From Vreelandella alkaliphila (GTDB taxonomy: Bacteria; Pseudomonadota; Gammaproteobacteria; Pseudomonadales; Halomonadaceae), in contig NZ_JABASV010000007.1 of the NCBI RefSeq assembly GCF_016107625.1, positions 1 through 64,000 of the forward strand: a stretch of 64,000 nt of DNA, read 5' to 3'. The notes beneath the pieces are model-generated. The model saw only the letters and a list, made by a program, of their open reading frames with translations. It was not told the DNA's origin and did not search any database. Positions 43,232 to 52,590 of the stretch are shown here, one piece after another (the stretch's first letter is position 1; the number at the start of each line of letters is the position of its first letter). A program made the translations under genes and the position numbers.

Positions 43232-44091
43232 GCACCGGGTACTTGAGCACCTGGTACTTGAGCACGTAGCCAGTTGATTTCATCAGCCCAAATGCCGGGT
43301 TCGACGGTTTCCAGAATCATCGGTATGTCATGAATGCGTTCGTCTCGCATGATCGTTGTGAACGCATCCAGGCCGATATTGCCTTTACCCAGGCTGTGGT
43401 GGCGGTCTACACGGCTGGCGAAGGCACTCATGGCATCGTTTAAATGCATACCGCGTAAATACTCAAAACCGACTACCTTGCCTAGCTCGTCCAACGTTGC
43501 TTTGGTGGCCTCGGCGGTACGTAGGTCATACCCTGCGGCGAAGGCGTGGCAGGTATCAATACAAACGCCAACACGGGTTTTATCATCGACGTGGACAATA
43601 ATTTCCGCTAAGTGCTCGAAGCGCCAACCGAGGTTGGTGCCTTGCCCGGCAGTGTTTTCAATCACTGCCGTAACACCTTGTGAGGCTAGTAATGCTTCGT
43701 TGATGGAGTCTGCAATGCGTTTCAGGCAATCGGCTTCGCTGATTTTGTTCAGATGACTGCCTGGGTGGAAGTTCAATAACGTGAGGCCTAGTTGCTCACA
43801 GCGCTGCATTTCGTCTAAAAACGCAGCGCGTGATTTTTCAAGCCCAGCGGTTTCTGGGTGGCCTAAGTTAATCAGGTAACTGTCGTGGGGTAAAATTTGT
43901 TCCGGGCCAAACCCGTGGGTTTGGCAGGCTTGTTTAAACGCAGCAATAGCCTCGTCGGTCAGCGGTTTACCTTTCCACTGTCGCTGGTTTTTGGTGAACA
44001 GAGCAAAGCCATTTGCGCCGATTTCTACCGCACGGAACACTGCTTGATCCGCGCCACCCGCGGCGCTTACGTGGGCACCAAGATAGTGCAT
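43201..44091 (-). CDS. nfo: Endonuclease IV (deoxyribonuclease IV)
   Basis: A 296-residue AP endonuclease of base-excision repair. It begins [20 protein letters not shown]. It has [24 protein letters not shown] (His ligands), [13 protein letters not shown] (Glu), [22 protein letters not shown] and [14 protein letters not shown], and closes with [10 protein letters not shown]. The tail after about residue 275 has three GAQVP/EAAP units caused by a 15-bp DNA repeat, not part of the usual fold. AAGGA precedes ATG 44091. Confidence 0.96.
   Translation of the reverse strand: MHYLGAHVSAAGGADQAVFRAVEIGANGFALFTKNQRQWKGKPLTDEAIAAFKQACQTHGFGPEQILPHDSYLINLGHPETAGLEKSRAAFLDEMQRCEQLGLTLLNFHPGSHLNKISEADCLKRIADSINEALLASQGVTAVIENTAGQGTNLGWRFEHLAEIIVHVDDKTRVGVCIDTCHAFAAGYDLRTAEATKATLDELGKVVGFEYLRGMHLNDAMSAFASRVDRHHSLGKGNIGLDAFTTIMRDERIHDIPMILETVEPGIWADEINWLRAQVPGAQVPGAQVPEAAPGK
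43226..43265. repeat. Three 15-bp tandem repeats shared by two convergent gene ends
   Basis: ACTTGAGCAC recurs at 43226, 43241 and 43256 with period 15. On the minus strand it encodes GAQVP units in the nfo tail. On the plus strand the first copy contains the TGA stop of the XRE-cupin gene. Confidence 0.9.
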
Positions 44092-44126
44092 AGTCTTCCT
44101 TAGGTAGAATATTGATATTGACGAAT

Positions 44127-44894
44127 TTAACCGTGTCGACGTCGATTATTCAAATAGCGTTGAAATGCTTCAGGCTCATCAGTGATCGCGCTGGCTATTC
44201 CCCAGCCCCAGCGGCTTTCAAAAGCGCTGGGGTCATTGGCGGTATAGCATAAAATTTCATAACCATCTCGGCGCATGGCAGCGGCCTGTGTGTGTTTTAA
44301 GCGCGGCCAATGAGGGTGAATACTAAAGGCGTCGATGGCTTCACACTGGTCACGCCAGGTTGGTGGTGTGCTGCCAAATAGTACGCCCAGCGCGAGGGCT
44401 TCTTTGGGTGCGAAGCGGCGGCATTGAGCTAACGCTCGGGCATCAAACGAGGACACAATCAGCCGTTCAGGGGGCAATGTTGCTAATACGATTGGTAATA
44501 CGGTATCCACCAAGACGATGGGGTCACGGCCTTTGTTTACCTTGATCTCTAAATTCACCCCCATATTGAGTTCGTTCAACAGCGCTAGCATGGCCTCTAG
44601 ACTGGCCATTTTTTCACCTGCAAACAAATCTCCAAACCAACTGCCGACGTCAAGCTGTTGTGCATGCTGCCACGTCAGGCTAGCAAGGTCGCCACGGCTA
44701 TCGGAGCAGCGGCTAATATCGCTATCGTGCCAGATGACAGGGGTACCATCGCCCAGTAGTTGAACGTCTAATTCCACCCAAGTAGTGCCCACTTGATGAG
44801 CGGCGCGCACTGCCGTTAGGGTGTTTTCGGGTGCGGCGGCTGAGTATCCGCGATGGGCTATAAGCGTAGGCAAACAGATTGCTGGGTGCGTCAT
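44127..44894 (-). CDS. ugpQ: Glycerophosphodiester phosphodiesterase
   Basis: A 255-residue cytoplasmic GDPD. The active site shows [20 protein letters not shown] (HR...PEN at residues 14-25), [19 protein letters not shown] (ELD and HD) and NLEIKVNKG. It frees glycerol-3-phosphate from glycerophosphodiesters, linking to the glycerol genes further right. There is no signal peptide, so UgpQ-like rather than periplasmic GlpQ. Confidence 0.9.
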   Translation of the reverse strand: MTHPAICLPTLIAHRGYSAAAPENTLTAVRAAHQVGTTWVELDVQLLGDGTPVIWHDSDISRCSDSRGDLASLTWQHAQQLDVGSWFGDLFAGEKMASLEAMLALLNELNMGVNLEIKVNKGRDPIVLVDTVLPIVLATLPPERLIVSSFDARALAQCRRFAPKEALALGVLFGSTPPTWRDQCEAIDAFSIHPHWPRLKHTQAAAMRRDGYEILCYTANDPSAFESRWGWGIASAITDEPEAFQRYLNNRRRHG

Positions 44895-45073
44895 AGTCTG
44901 TCCGTTTTAGAGTAATCGATAAGCATTGTTATCAACATTTTCAGATAGTCTAGCATGAGTGCATGACAGCAATATGTCCTGTATGGCTGGCTAATCGCTT
45001 GATTTGAGACGCACAACGCGGTTGGATAGCCTGCTAATGTGTGTCCAGTAATTAATAATGGGAGTATGCCCAG

Positions 45074-46051
45074 ATGTCTAAACGTATTCAGTTTTCAAAA
45101 ACGGGCGATTCAGGTGTATTGGAGTGGGTCGACACAGAGCCTAAGGCACCCGGCAGCGGTGAAGTGCGTATTGCTAATAAAGCGGTGGGCCTGAATTTTA
45201 TCGATATCTACTTTCGTACAGGGCTCTATCCTGCGCCATCTATGCCTTCTGGATTAGGCACTGAAGGTGCAGGGGTTGTCGACGCTGTGGGTGAAGGCGT
45301 TACCCATCTAAAAGAGGGTGACCGGGTAGCGTATGCACAAGGGCCATTGGGTGCCTATGCAGAGATGCATACCTTGCCAGCGGCCAAGGTGATTAAGCTG
45401 CCGGACTTTATTGATTTTGAAACCGCTGCGGCCAGTATGCTGAAAGGGCTAACCGTGCAGTATCTGCTGCGTCAAACTTATGCGCTAAAGGGCGGTGAGA
45501 CCATTCTTTTTCATGCCGCTGCTGGAGGCGTTGGCTCGATTGCCTGCCAGTGGGCCAAAGCGCTAGGCGTTAAACTGATTGGAACGGTTAGCTCAAAAGA
45601 GAAAGCCGACCTGGCGATGGCCAACGGTGCATGGGCAACGATCAACTACAGCGAAGAGAATGTGGTAGAGCGGGTACGTGAGCTAACCAATGGCGAAATG
45701 TGCGATGTGGTTTATGACTCCGTAGGAAAAGATACCTGGGAAATGTCGTTAGACTGCCTGAAGCCTCGTTCGCTAATGGTCAGCTTTGGTAATGCGTCTG
45801 GCCCAGTAGACGGGGTTAATATAGGTATTCTGAACCAAAAAGGCGCGCTCTTTGTAACCCGCCCAAGTTTGAACGGCTATGCGGATACCCGTGAACGCTT
45901 TGAAATGATGTGCGATGACTTTTTTGGCATGATCAAAAGCGGCAAGCTTCATATTGACGTAGCAAATCGCTACCCGCTTCAGGACGCAGGAAAGGCTCAA
46001 GATGCCCTGCAAAGCCGCAAAACAACTGGCTCGACCGTGCTACTGCCTTAA
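45074..46051 (+). CDS. qor: NADPH:quinone oxidoreductase
   Basis: A 325-residue zinc-less MDR quinone reductase. It has VGLNFIDIYFRTGLYPAPSM, LGTEGAGVVDAVGEGV, ASMLKGLTVQYLLRQTY, the cofactor loop HAAAGGVGSIACQWAKALG, and ends in LQSRKTTGSTVLLP, all as in E. coli QorA. GGGAG precedes ATG 45074. It is monocistronic. Confidence 0.94.
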   Translation: MSKRIQFSKTGDSGVLEWVDTEPKAPGSGEVRIANKAVGLNFIDIYFRTGLYPAPSMPSGLGTEGAGVVDAVGEGVTHLKEGDRVAYAQGPLGAYAEMHTLPAAKVIKLPDFIDFETAAASMLKGLTVQYLLRQTYALKGGETILFHAAAGGVGSIACQWAKALGVKLIGTVSSKEKADLAMANGAWATINYSEENVVERVRELTNGEMCDVVYDSVGKDTWEMSLDCLKPRSLMVSFGNASGPVDGVNIGILNQKGALFVTRPSLNGYADTRERFEMMCDDFFGMIKSGKLHIDVANRYPLQDAGKAQDALQSRKTTGSTVLLP

Positions 46052-46150
46052 TACGTTTACACGCCTGGTTAAATGGCCACGCTTTGCCGCCATTTTTGGC
46101 AACATAGAGTGAGCTGTGTGGCTTAGTGGTCCTTTAACCACTTTTTATGA

Positions 46151-46174
46151 ATGCCTGGCGTGGCCAGGCATTTT
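46151..46174 (+). terminator. Intrinsic terminator after qor
   Basis: ATGCCTGGC (46151-46159) pairs with GCCAGGCAT (46163-46171), then TTTT. Confidence 0.75.
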
Positions 46175-46301
46175 ATTGGCCTAACGTTCTTTTGTTGCTC
46201 TGCTCTTCTAGGGCTATACGGCCGTATAGTCATCATCTAATGTGTTGCTAGTTATTTGGCACATCAGCCGAGCGTACCCAACACAAGGAGATGGACATCG
46301 C

Positions 46302-48152
46302 ATGACAATGGAAAGCATCGGGCTTGCGCCCAGTACGCTGGTCTTTATCGTTTTGGGATTAACGCTTGCCGCTTTTATGTGGGGTCGATTTCGCTATGAC
46401 TTAGTCGCGCTTGCGGCGTTGCTTGGCTCGGTAATGCTTGGGCTTGTGCCTAGCGATGAGGCTTTTAAAGGCTTTGGGCATCCAGCCGTGATTACGGTGG
46501 CCGCGGTATTGGTCATTAGCCGAGGGTTTGAGCGCTCGGGTGTTGTCGATATCATCGCCAATCAAGTGCTCAAAGTAGGTGAACGGCTGCTACTACAATT
46601 ACTCGTGTTGGTCGGCACGGTCGTGGTGCTTTCTGGGGTTATGAATAACGTAGGGGCACTGGCGTTACTGTTGCCCGTTGCCATGCGGCTTGCTCGAGAG
46701 CACAACACATCCCCGTCGCTATTATTAATGCCGTTGGCGTTTGGTTCATTGCTGGGAGGCTTAACCACGCTGATTGGCACGCCACCCAACATCATTATTG
46801 CCACATACCGGGGTAATATCACCGGTGAAAACTTCGGTATGTTCAGCTTTACCCCAGTGGGGGTTGCCGTTGCGTTAGCCGGTCTGGTGTTTATTGTGCT
46901 TGTGGGCTGGCGCTTAACGCCTAAGCGCAGTGGGCAGGCTTCAACCGAAGAAATGTTTGATACTGCTAATTATTTGGTTGAGCTAAAGGTCTCAGAAGAG
47001 TCAAAGGCTAATGGTCTGACACTCCAGCAACTACATGATGAGCTAGAAGAGACCATCCCAGTACTTGCCGTGGTACGGGAAGATAATCGCCGCGCAGGGT
47101 ACTCATTTCATGGGGTGCTTCGAGAGGGGGACATTTTGCTGCTGGAAGCAGGGCCTGATGAGCTTAAGCTGCTGGAAGATAAAGTAGGGTTGAGCGCCAT
47201 TGCGGAACCAGAAGAAGATGAAAAAGATAGCGATGAGGCCGATAGTGAGAATGGGGCTTCACAACCGTCGGATGAGCGCCAGCCTGTCGATACGGAAGGT
47301 CTGCAGCTGATTGAAGCGGTGGTGCGTAACGATTCAATGATGGTCAATCGAAGCGTACGCCAGCTGAGGTTAAATCAACAGTTCGGCCTGCATTTAGTGG
47401 CGGTAGCTCGGGATGGGGGGCGTTTAAAGCAGCGTCTTCGAGACATTCGTTTTCAAACCGGTGATGTACTGCTGTTACAAGGCAGTGAAAATGAAATCGC
47501 CGATAGCTTAGCGACCCTTGGTTGTTTGCCGCTGGCTAATCGTGAGCTTCACTTAGGTCAACCGCGAAAATTGGCGCTGTCGATTGGTATTTTTGCCCTC
47601 GCCATTATTGCAATGCTGTTTGATCTTCTGCCTGCCGCTGTTGCCATGAGTAGCGCGGCGTTGATATCACTGCTGATTGGTGTACTGCCGCTGAGAGAAG
47701 GTTACCAAGCCATTGATGGTCCCGTTATTGTTCTCTTGGCGGCTATGCTGCCGGTGGGAGAAGCGCTTGAAACGAGCGGTGGCGCTGAAATTATTGCTGA
47801 TGCATTACTACGATTCGGCGTTGAGTGGCCCATTATTGTTTCATTGGCAGGGCTATTTATGCTCTCAATGTTACTTTCCAACGTGGTCAATAACGCCGCA
47901 GCCGCGCTGTTGATGGCGCCTATTGCCGCCAGTCTTGCGAGTGGTTTTGATGTATCACTCGATCCCTTTTTAATGATAGTGGCCGTCAGTGCCTCATGTG
48001 CTTTTCTAACGCCGATAGGACACCAGTCCAATACGCTAGTGTTAGGCCCGGGCGGCTATCAATTTGGTGATTATTGGAAGCTCGGCCTTCCACTTTCGTT
48101 AGTAGTGATGGTAGTCGCTATTCCTGCCATTTTATGGGCCTGGCCGCTCTAA
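46302..48152 (+). CDS. SLC13-family permease with two TrkA-C domains
   Basis: A 616-residue anion/sodium symporter-type permease. It has the inverted-repeat membrane halves with the characteristic motif pairs (VVLSGVMNNVGALALLLPVA; SLLGGLTTLIGTPPNIIIA; then SNVVNNAAAALLMAPIAASL and SCAFLTPIGHQSNTLVLGPG). Two cytosolic RCK_C/TrkA-C domains lie between them (residues about 205-405), separated by an acidic linker. Such proteins move sulfate, dicarboxylates or related anions. ATG 46302 (with AAGGAG 12 bases upstream) is the likely start; ATG 46308 is possible. Confidence 0.88.
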   Translation: MTMESIGLAPSTLVFIVLGLTLAAFMWGRFRYDLVALAALLGSVMLGLVPSDEAFKGFGHPAVITVAAVLVISRGFERSGVVDIIANQVLKVGERLLLQLLVLVGTVVVLSGVMNNVGALALLLPVAMRLAREHNTSPSLLLMPLAFGSLLGGLTTLIGTPPNIIIATYRGNITGENFGMFSFTPVGVAVALAGLVFIVLVGWRLTPKRSGQASTEEMFDTANYLVELKVSEESKANGLTLQQLHDELEETIPVLAVVREDNRRAGYSFHGVLREGDILLLEAGPDELKLLEDKVGLSAIAEPEEDEKDSDEADSENGASQPSDERQPVDTEGLQLIEAVVRNDSMMVNRSVRQLRLNQQFGLHLVAVARDGGRLKQRLRDIRFQTGDVLLLQGSENEIADSLATLGCLPLANRELHLGQPRKLALSIGIFALAIIAMLFDLLPAAVAMSSAALISLLIGVLPLREGYQAIDGPVIVLLAAMLPVGEALETSGGAEIIADALLRFGVEWPIIVSLAGLFMLSMLLSNVVNNAAAALLMAPIAASLASGFDVSLDPFLMIVAVSASCAFLTPIGHQSNTLVLGPGGYQFGDYWKLGLPLSLVVMVVAIPAILWAWPL

Positions 48153-48281
48153 TGGAGCAGGTACTTAGCGAGAAAATGGGGAAGGCCCAATGTTCGTATT
48201 ATTGAATTTCGAAAATTTGCTACTCTATAGCCCATAGAGAACAGCACTTATACACCAATAAATAACGAACAGGCCGGGCTT

Positions 48282-49040
48282 ATGAACCAACAGTTTCGCC
48301 AAGATGCTATCGTCGAGTTAGTACGCCAGCATGGCTATATGAGCATTGAGCAGCTGACCGATCACTTTGCAGTGACGCCACAAACCATTCGGCGTGATTT
48401 AAATACGCTAGCAAACGAAGGGCGGGTTCGTCGTGTGCATGGCGGTGTAGGAATAGAGTCGAGCACTGTTAACACCGCCTACAGCACGCGTAAAACGCTA
48501 CATTTAGAAGAGAAAGAGCGGATTGCTCACTGCCTAGCGCAGCAAATTCCTCATCACTCTTCACTGTTTATTAATATCGGTACCAGTAACGAGATGATCG
48601 CTCAGGCATTGCTTGAGCACCAGGGCTTAGAAATCATTACTAATAATCTTAACGTGGCCGCCATTCTTCAGCACAAAGAGGACTTCACGGTGATTATTGC
48701 TGGCGGGCAAGTTCGCTCTCGCGATGGCGGTATTATCGGCGAAGCCACTATCGATTTTATCAATCAATTTAAAGTGGATTACGGAATCATCGGGATCAGT
48801 GGTATTGATGAGGATGGCTCGCTCCTTGAATTTGATTACCAGGAAGTACGCGTTGCTCAAGCGATCATTGCCAATTCGCGACGCATTTATCTCGCCGCAG
48901 ATTACTCAAAATTTCATCGTAATCCGGTGGTGCGCCAAGGGAATATTTCCCAGCTCGATGCTCTGTTCACTGATCGGAAGCCTCCTGAATCGATTCTGCA
49001 GCTGTTATCGCAGCACGGTGTCGCGTTGCATATCGCTTAA
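48282..49040 (+). CDS. glpR: DeoR-family glycerol-3-phosphate regulon repressor
   Basis: A 252-residue DeoR-type repressor. The N-terminal HTH reads VRQHGYMSIEQLTDHFAVTP then QTIRRDLNTLANEGRVRRVH. The sensor domain has SLFINIGTSNEMIAQALL, IITNNLNVAAIL, VIIAGGQVRSRDGGIIG and IYLAADYSKFHRNPVVR. Its place directly before glpK and opposite the glp transport operon marks it as GlpR, repressing in the absence of G3P. TTTCGAAAA upstream (near 48206) resembles a half-site. Confidence 0.93.
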   Translation: MNQQFRQDAIVELVRQHGYMSIEQLTDHFAVTPQTIRRDLNTLANEGRVRRVHGGVGIESSTVNTAYSTRKTLHLEEKERIAHCLAQQIPHHSSLFINIGTSNEMIAQALLEHQGLEIITNNLNVAAILQHKEDFTVIIAGGQVRSRDGGIIGEATIDFINQFKVDYGIIGISGIDEDGSLLEFDYQEVRVAQAIIANSRRIYLAADYSKFHRNPVVRQGNISQLDALFTDRKPPESILQLLSQHGVALHIA

Positions 49041-49204
49041 GCATGATGCGTAAGCTAAGGCAGAAGATGGCCACCGACGAGTTTAGGAGTGAAGGAGCGC
49101 AGTTTCATACTTGAGCATTTGGGGCGGCTAGAGTAGCCTTGGATGATAATAAAGCGAAACAAAACACACAAAACCGAAAGAACCTACAACAAAGTGAACG
49201 TGAT

Positions 49205-50689
49205 ATGTCCTCCTTTATTCTCGCCATCGATCAAGGTACGACCAGCTCGCGCGCCATTTTATTTGACCGCCAAGGCCAAATAGAGGCGGTTGCCCAACAG
49301 GAATTTCCTCAGCACTTCCCTCAGGATGGGTGGATAGAGCATGATCCCGAAAATATTTGGGAGACTGTCCTCGCCACCTGTCGTGAGGTATTAGAAAAGG
49401 CGAATATTTCGCCAGAGCAGATTGATGGAATTGGCATTACTAACCAACGTGAAACCACGGTGGTGTGGGATAGAGTGACGGGTAAGCCGCTCTATAATGC
49501 GATTGTCTGGCAGGATCGGCGTACCTCTGAACTTTGTCAAACACTCCGTGACGAAGGGCATACAGAGGCAGTACAAGCGAAGACAGGCCTCTTAATAGAC
49601 CCCTATTTTTCTGCCACCAAGCTCGCCTGGATACTCGATAATGTAGCAGGGGCCCGCGAGCGTGCGCAGCGTGGTGAGCTACTCTTTGGCACTATCGATA
49701 CCTTTTTGATTTGGCGATTAACGAATGGCAAGCAACACGTCACTGATGCTACCAACGCATCGCGAACAGCCATTTTTAATATCCATAATCAAACATGGGA
49801 CGATGAGCTGTTAGCGTTGTTTAACGTTCCTGCCAACATGCTGCCCGAGGTAAAAGATTCCAGCGATGATTTTGGCACCACTGACGCAGATTGGTTAGGG
49901 GCGTCTATCCCTATTGCGGGTGTGGCAGGGGATCAGCAGGCCGCGTTAGTGGGGCAAGCGTGCTTTCAGCCAGGAATGGGTAAAAGCACCTATGGCACCG
50001 GATGTTTTATGATCGTTAACACCGGGGATACACCCTCGGTATCACGAAATCGCCTGCTAACCACCATTGGTTACCGAATTAATGGCAAGCCGACCTATGC
50101 GATGGAAGGCAGTATTTTTGTTGCTGGAGCGACTGTGCAGTGGCTACGCGATGGGTTGAACCTGTTTGCAGATGCGTCAGAAACAGAGGCGCTTGCTAAA
50201 GAAACCCGTAGCGGACATAGCGTTTACTTGGTACCGGCCTTTACTGGCTTGGGCGCGCCCCATTGGGACCCTAAAGCGCGAGGGGCAATTTTTGGCCTCA
50301 CCCGGGATACCGGTATTGCCGAAATCGTTGCGGCGGGGCTCCAGGCGGTGTGTTACCAGACCCGTGACCTTCAGCACTGTATGAACGACGATATGGAAGC
50401 CACGCCTGGTAACCTACGTGTCGATGGTGGCATGGTGAAAAACAGCTGGGTGATGCAGTTTTTAGCCGATATGCTCGATGTCCAGGTGGATAGGCCGACT
50501 ATTCTCGAAACGACAGCGCTTGGAGCTGCTTATTTGGCAGGCTTGCGTTTGGGTTGGTATGACACACTTGAAGAAATTGAGCAACTCTGGCGTTGCGAAA
50601 AGAGCTTTACACCTAAAATGCCAGAATCGACTCGGGAGGAGTTGTACCAGGGTTGGCTAGATGCCGTGAATCGCGTGCGTTGTAATTAA
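49205..50689 (+). CDS. glpK: Glycerol kinase
   Basis: A 494-residue FGGY-family kinase making sn-glycerol-3-phosphate. It has [20 protein letters not shown] at the start, [24 protein letters not shown]-like [40 protein letters not shown] and [23 protein letters not shown] 49205 is chosen by homology; the ribosome site is weak. It lies 164 bp after glpR and converges on glpD. Confidence 0.97.
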   Translation: MSSFILAIDQGTTSSRAILFDRQGQIEAVAQQEFPQHFPQDGWIEHDPENIWETVLATCREVLEKANISPEQIDGIGITNQRETTVVWDRVTGKPLYNAIVWQDRRTSELCQTLRDEGHTEAVQAKTGLLIDPYFSATKLAWILDNVAGARERAQRGELLFGTIDTFLIWRLTNGKQHVTDATNASRTAIFNIHNQTWDDELLALFNVPANMLPEVKDSSDDFGTTDADWLGASIPIAGVAGDQQAALVGQACFQPGMGKSTYGTGCFMIVNTGDTPSVSRNRLLTTIGYRINGKPTYAMEGSIFVAGATVQWLRDGLNLFADASETEALAKETRSGHSVYLVPAFTGLGAPHWDPKARGAIFGLTRDTGIAEIVAAGLQAVCYQTRDLQHCMNDDMEATPGNLRVDGGMVKNSWVMQFLADMLDVQVDRPTILETTALGAAYLAGLRLGWYDTLEEIEQLWRCEKSFTPKMPESTREELYQGWLDAVNRVRCN

Positions 50690-50717
50690 CAACCGTTTAT
50701 TGGCTACTTCAATAGGC

Positions 50718-50747
50718 AAAAGCCGCTACCGATGATAGCGGCTTTTT
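50718..50747. terminator. Bidirectional terminator between glpK and glpD
   Basis: AAAAGCCGCTA pairs with TAGCGGCTTTTT around a short loop. Confidence 0.9.
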
Positions 50748-50765
50748 AATGTTGTTGATGGTTAA

Positions 50766-52421
50766 TCAGTGAGTGTTCTGTGGCTCTGCTTGTGCAACGA
50801 AGGGCTGTGAGGTGTCACGATTTTCAGCAAAGTAGGTAGCAAAGCGCTCTTCCGCTTGGTCTCCGAATAGGACACGACAAGCTTCTTTCAGCCCCTTAGA
50901 GTGGCGCAGCTGTTCATGGTGAACAACCAGTGACACTTTGGCTCTTCGGCGCAGGAAGTCCTCCAGTTGCGTAATCATTTCGTGGTCTCGGGCATGCTCT
51001 AGTTCGCAGCGAATATATTCGGTACCTTCAATGAGAATATCGGCTTCCGCAGGATCCTGACGAATTTTTTCCAGCATTTGCATGGCCTGCTCTGCATAAC
51101 GCCGCCACAGCCGGGAAGAGAGCGGCTCGGTAGACGTCGGTGCGGTCATCGCATCTAGATTCATCCGTTTAGCTTGGTCCATAAACTGCTGTTTAACAGG
51201 CTCTGGTGGCTCTCCGTACCAGCGATAGTTGATATCGCTGAGATTGACACCTAGGCGGACCACTTCTTCTGCGATTTCATCACCTACATTCAAGCAGTCG
51301 GTTAATTTACCGCCAAAAATACTAATGTGGGCGCTATCCGCATTGGTATCGATGACATGTTTACGCGACAGCTGGAGAAAATCGCGATCGTTACCTTGAT
51401 CCGCTTTGATAGCCAGCGGCCGAACACCACAGCGTGTTGAAATAATATCGTCTTGGGTAAGCGGCTTTTCTAATGTTAGGCGCTTATTGATATTTTCCAA
51501 TACAAATTCAATATCTTCAGCGGTGACATCCACCTCTGGATGTTCCATATGTGTATCAGTCGTGCCGATGCAGGTGCGATTCCCCATGGGAATAACAAAA
51601 AACAGTCGTCCATCGTCGGCAAAAAACGCCAGTACCCGTTTAGTTTCCGTCAATTGCGGAACGATCAGATGAATGCCTTTTGAGTAAAGATGTTGATGGG
51701 TGGTTTTCTCGCCGGTAAGTGCGTTGTGCTGGTCTACCCAGGGGCCAGCAGCATTAATCAATACTTTGGAACGGATATTAAACGTGCTGCCATCCATGAC
51801 ATTGCGCGCTTTCGTTACCCAGTGCTGTCCTTCACGTTCAGCACCAAGCGACTCAACATAATTGGCTGCAATCGCCCCATAGTTAAGCGAATGGCGAACA
51901 AAGTTAAATACAAATCGGGCATCGTTATCGTGTAAGTAGGCATCTGAGTATTCAAACCCACCGACTGAGCCTTCGATATCAATGATGGGTTCTTCTTGCT
52001 TAATGTTCTTGGGAGATAGTAAGCGGGGCAGCTTAGTAAACCCGTTTCCCATCAGCCAGTAGAGCCAGGTGCCTGCCCACAAATACCAGGGTGAATGGCG
52101 GAAACCTTTGCTGATGGTAGTAAGAAAGCGAATTTCCTGAACGGTAGATGGGTAACTTTTAATCAAGTGATTACGGCTTTTGCACAACTTGCGTACTAAT
52201 GCGAAATCCTTGCTTTCCATATACTTAATGCCTCCCCAAACTAAGTTGGAGGAGTGCATACTGGTGCTTCCTGCAAAATCACCGCGGTCTATTAAGGCGA
52301 CTTTAGCGCCTTTGCCTGCAAGCGCGGCTGCAGTTGCTGCGCCGTTAATGCCGCCACCGATGATTAGTGCGTCAAAGTCGTCAGTGTGCAATTTCTCGAT
52401 ATTCCGGTTACGCAGTTTCAT
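50766..52421 (-). CDS. glpD: Aerobic glycerol-3-phosphate dehydrogenase
   Basis: A 551-residue FAD enzyme oxidising G3P to DHAP at the membrane. It has DALIIGGGINGAATAAALAG near residue 17, then LIDRGDFAGSTSMHSSNLVW, GPWVDQ and TCIGTTDTHMEHPEVDVT. It is the last gene of the glpSTPQUV-D operon, 169 bp after glpV. ATG 52421 with GGAA 5 bases upstream is chosen over an in-frame ATG at 52475. Confidence 0.96.
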   Translation of the reverse strand: MKLRNRNIEKLHTDDFDALIIGGGINGAATAAALAGKGAKVALIDRGDFAGSTSMHSSNLVWGGIKYMESKDFALVRKLCKSRNHLIKSYPSTVQEIRFLTTISKGFRHSPWYLWAGTWLYWLMGNGFTKLPRLLSPKNIKQEEPIIDIEGSVGGFEYSDAYLHDNDARFVFNFVRHSLNYGAIAANYVESLGAEREGQHWVTKARNVMDGSTFNIRSKVLINAAGPWVDQHNALTGEKTTHQHLYSKGIHLIVPQLTETKRVLAFFADDGRLFFVIPMGNRTCIGTTDTHMEHPEVDVTAEDIEFVLENINKRLTLEKPLTQDDIISTRCGVRPLAIKADQGNDRDFLQLSRKHVIDTNADSAHISIFGGKLTDCLNVGDEIAEEVVRLGVNLSDINYRWYGEPPEPVKQQFMDQAKRMNLDAMTAPTSTEPLSSRLWRRYAEQAMQMLEKIRQDPAEADILIEGTEYIRCELEHARDHEMITQLEDFLRRRAKVSLVVHHEQLRHSKGLKEACRVLFGDQAEERFATYFAENRDTSQPFVAQAEPQNTH

Positions 52422-52562
52422 AGCGGTTCCAATTAACAAAGAAAAAGCCCCGTGTTTAGGTAGCGGTTTCAACATGACAACAAAGCAATAAGCCTATGTA
52501 GACCAGCGAGCCTTGCTGTTATCTGCTCGCCGCTGATGAAACCTAGTTTTTGAGCCTTAACA

Positions 52563-52582
52563 GGGCGGGCCGAAGCCCGCCC
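52563..52582 (-). other. GC-rich stem-loop between glpV and glpD
   Basis: GGGCGGGC-CGAA-GCCCGCCC is an 8-bp perfect stem with a tetraloop and no U-run on the minus strand. It lies just after the glpV stop. It is more likely an mRNA-stabilising or attenuating hairpin than a full terminator. Confidence 0.7.
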
Positions 52583-52590
52583 CAACTGGA

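Noticed and set aside
43334..43756. 140-codon plus-strand frame
   Set aside because: Antisense shadow of nfo.
48697..49053. 118-codon plus-strand frame within glpR
   Set aside because: Out-of-frame shadow of the DeoR-type gene.
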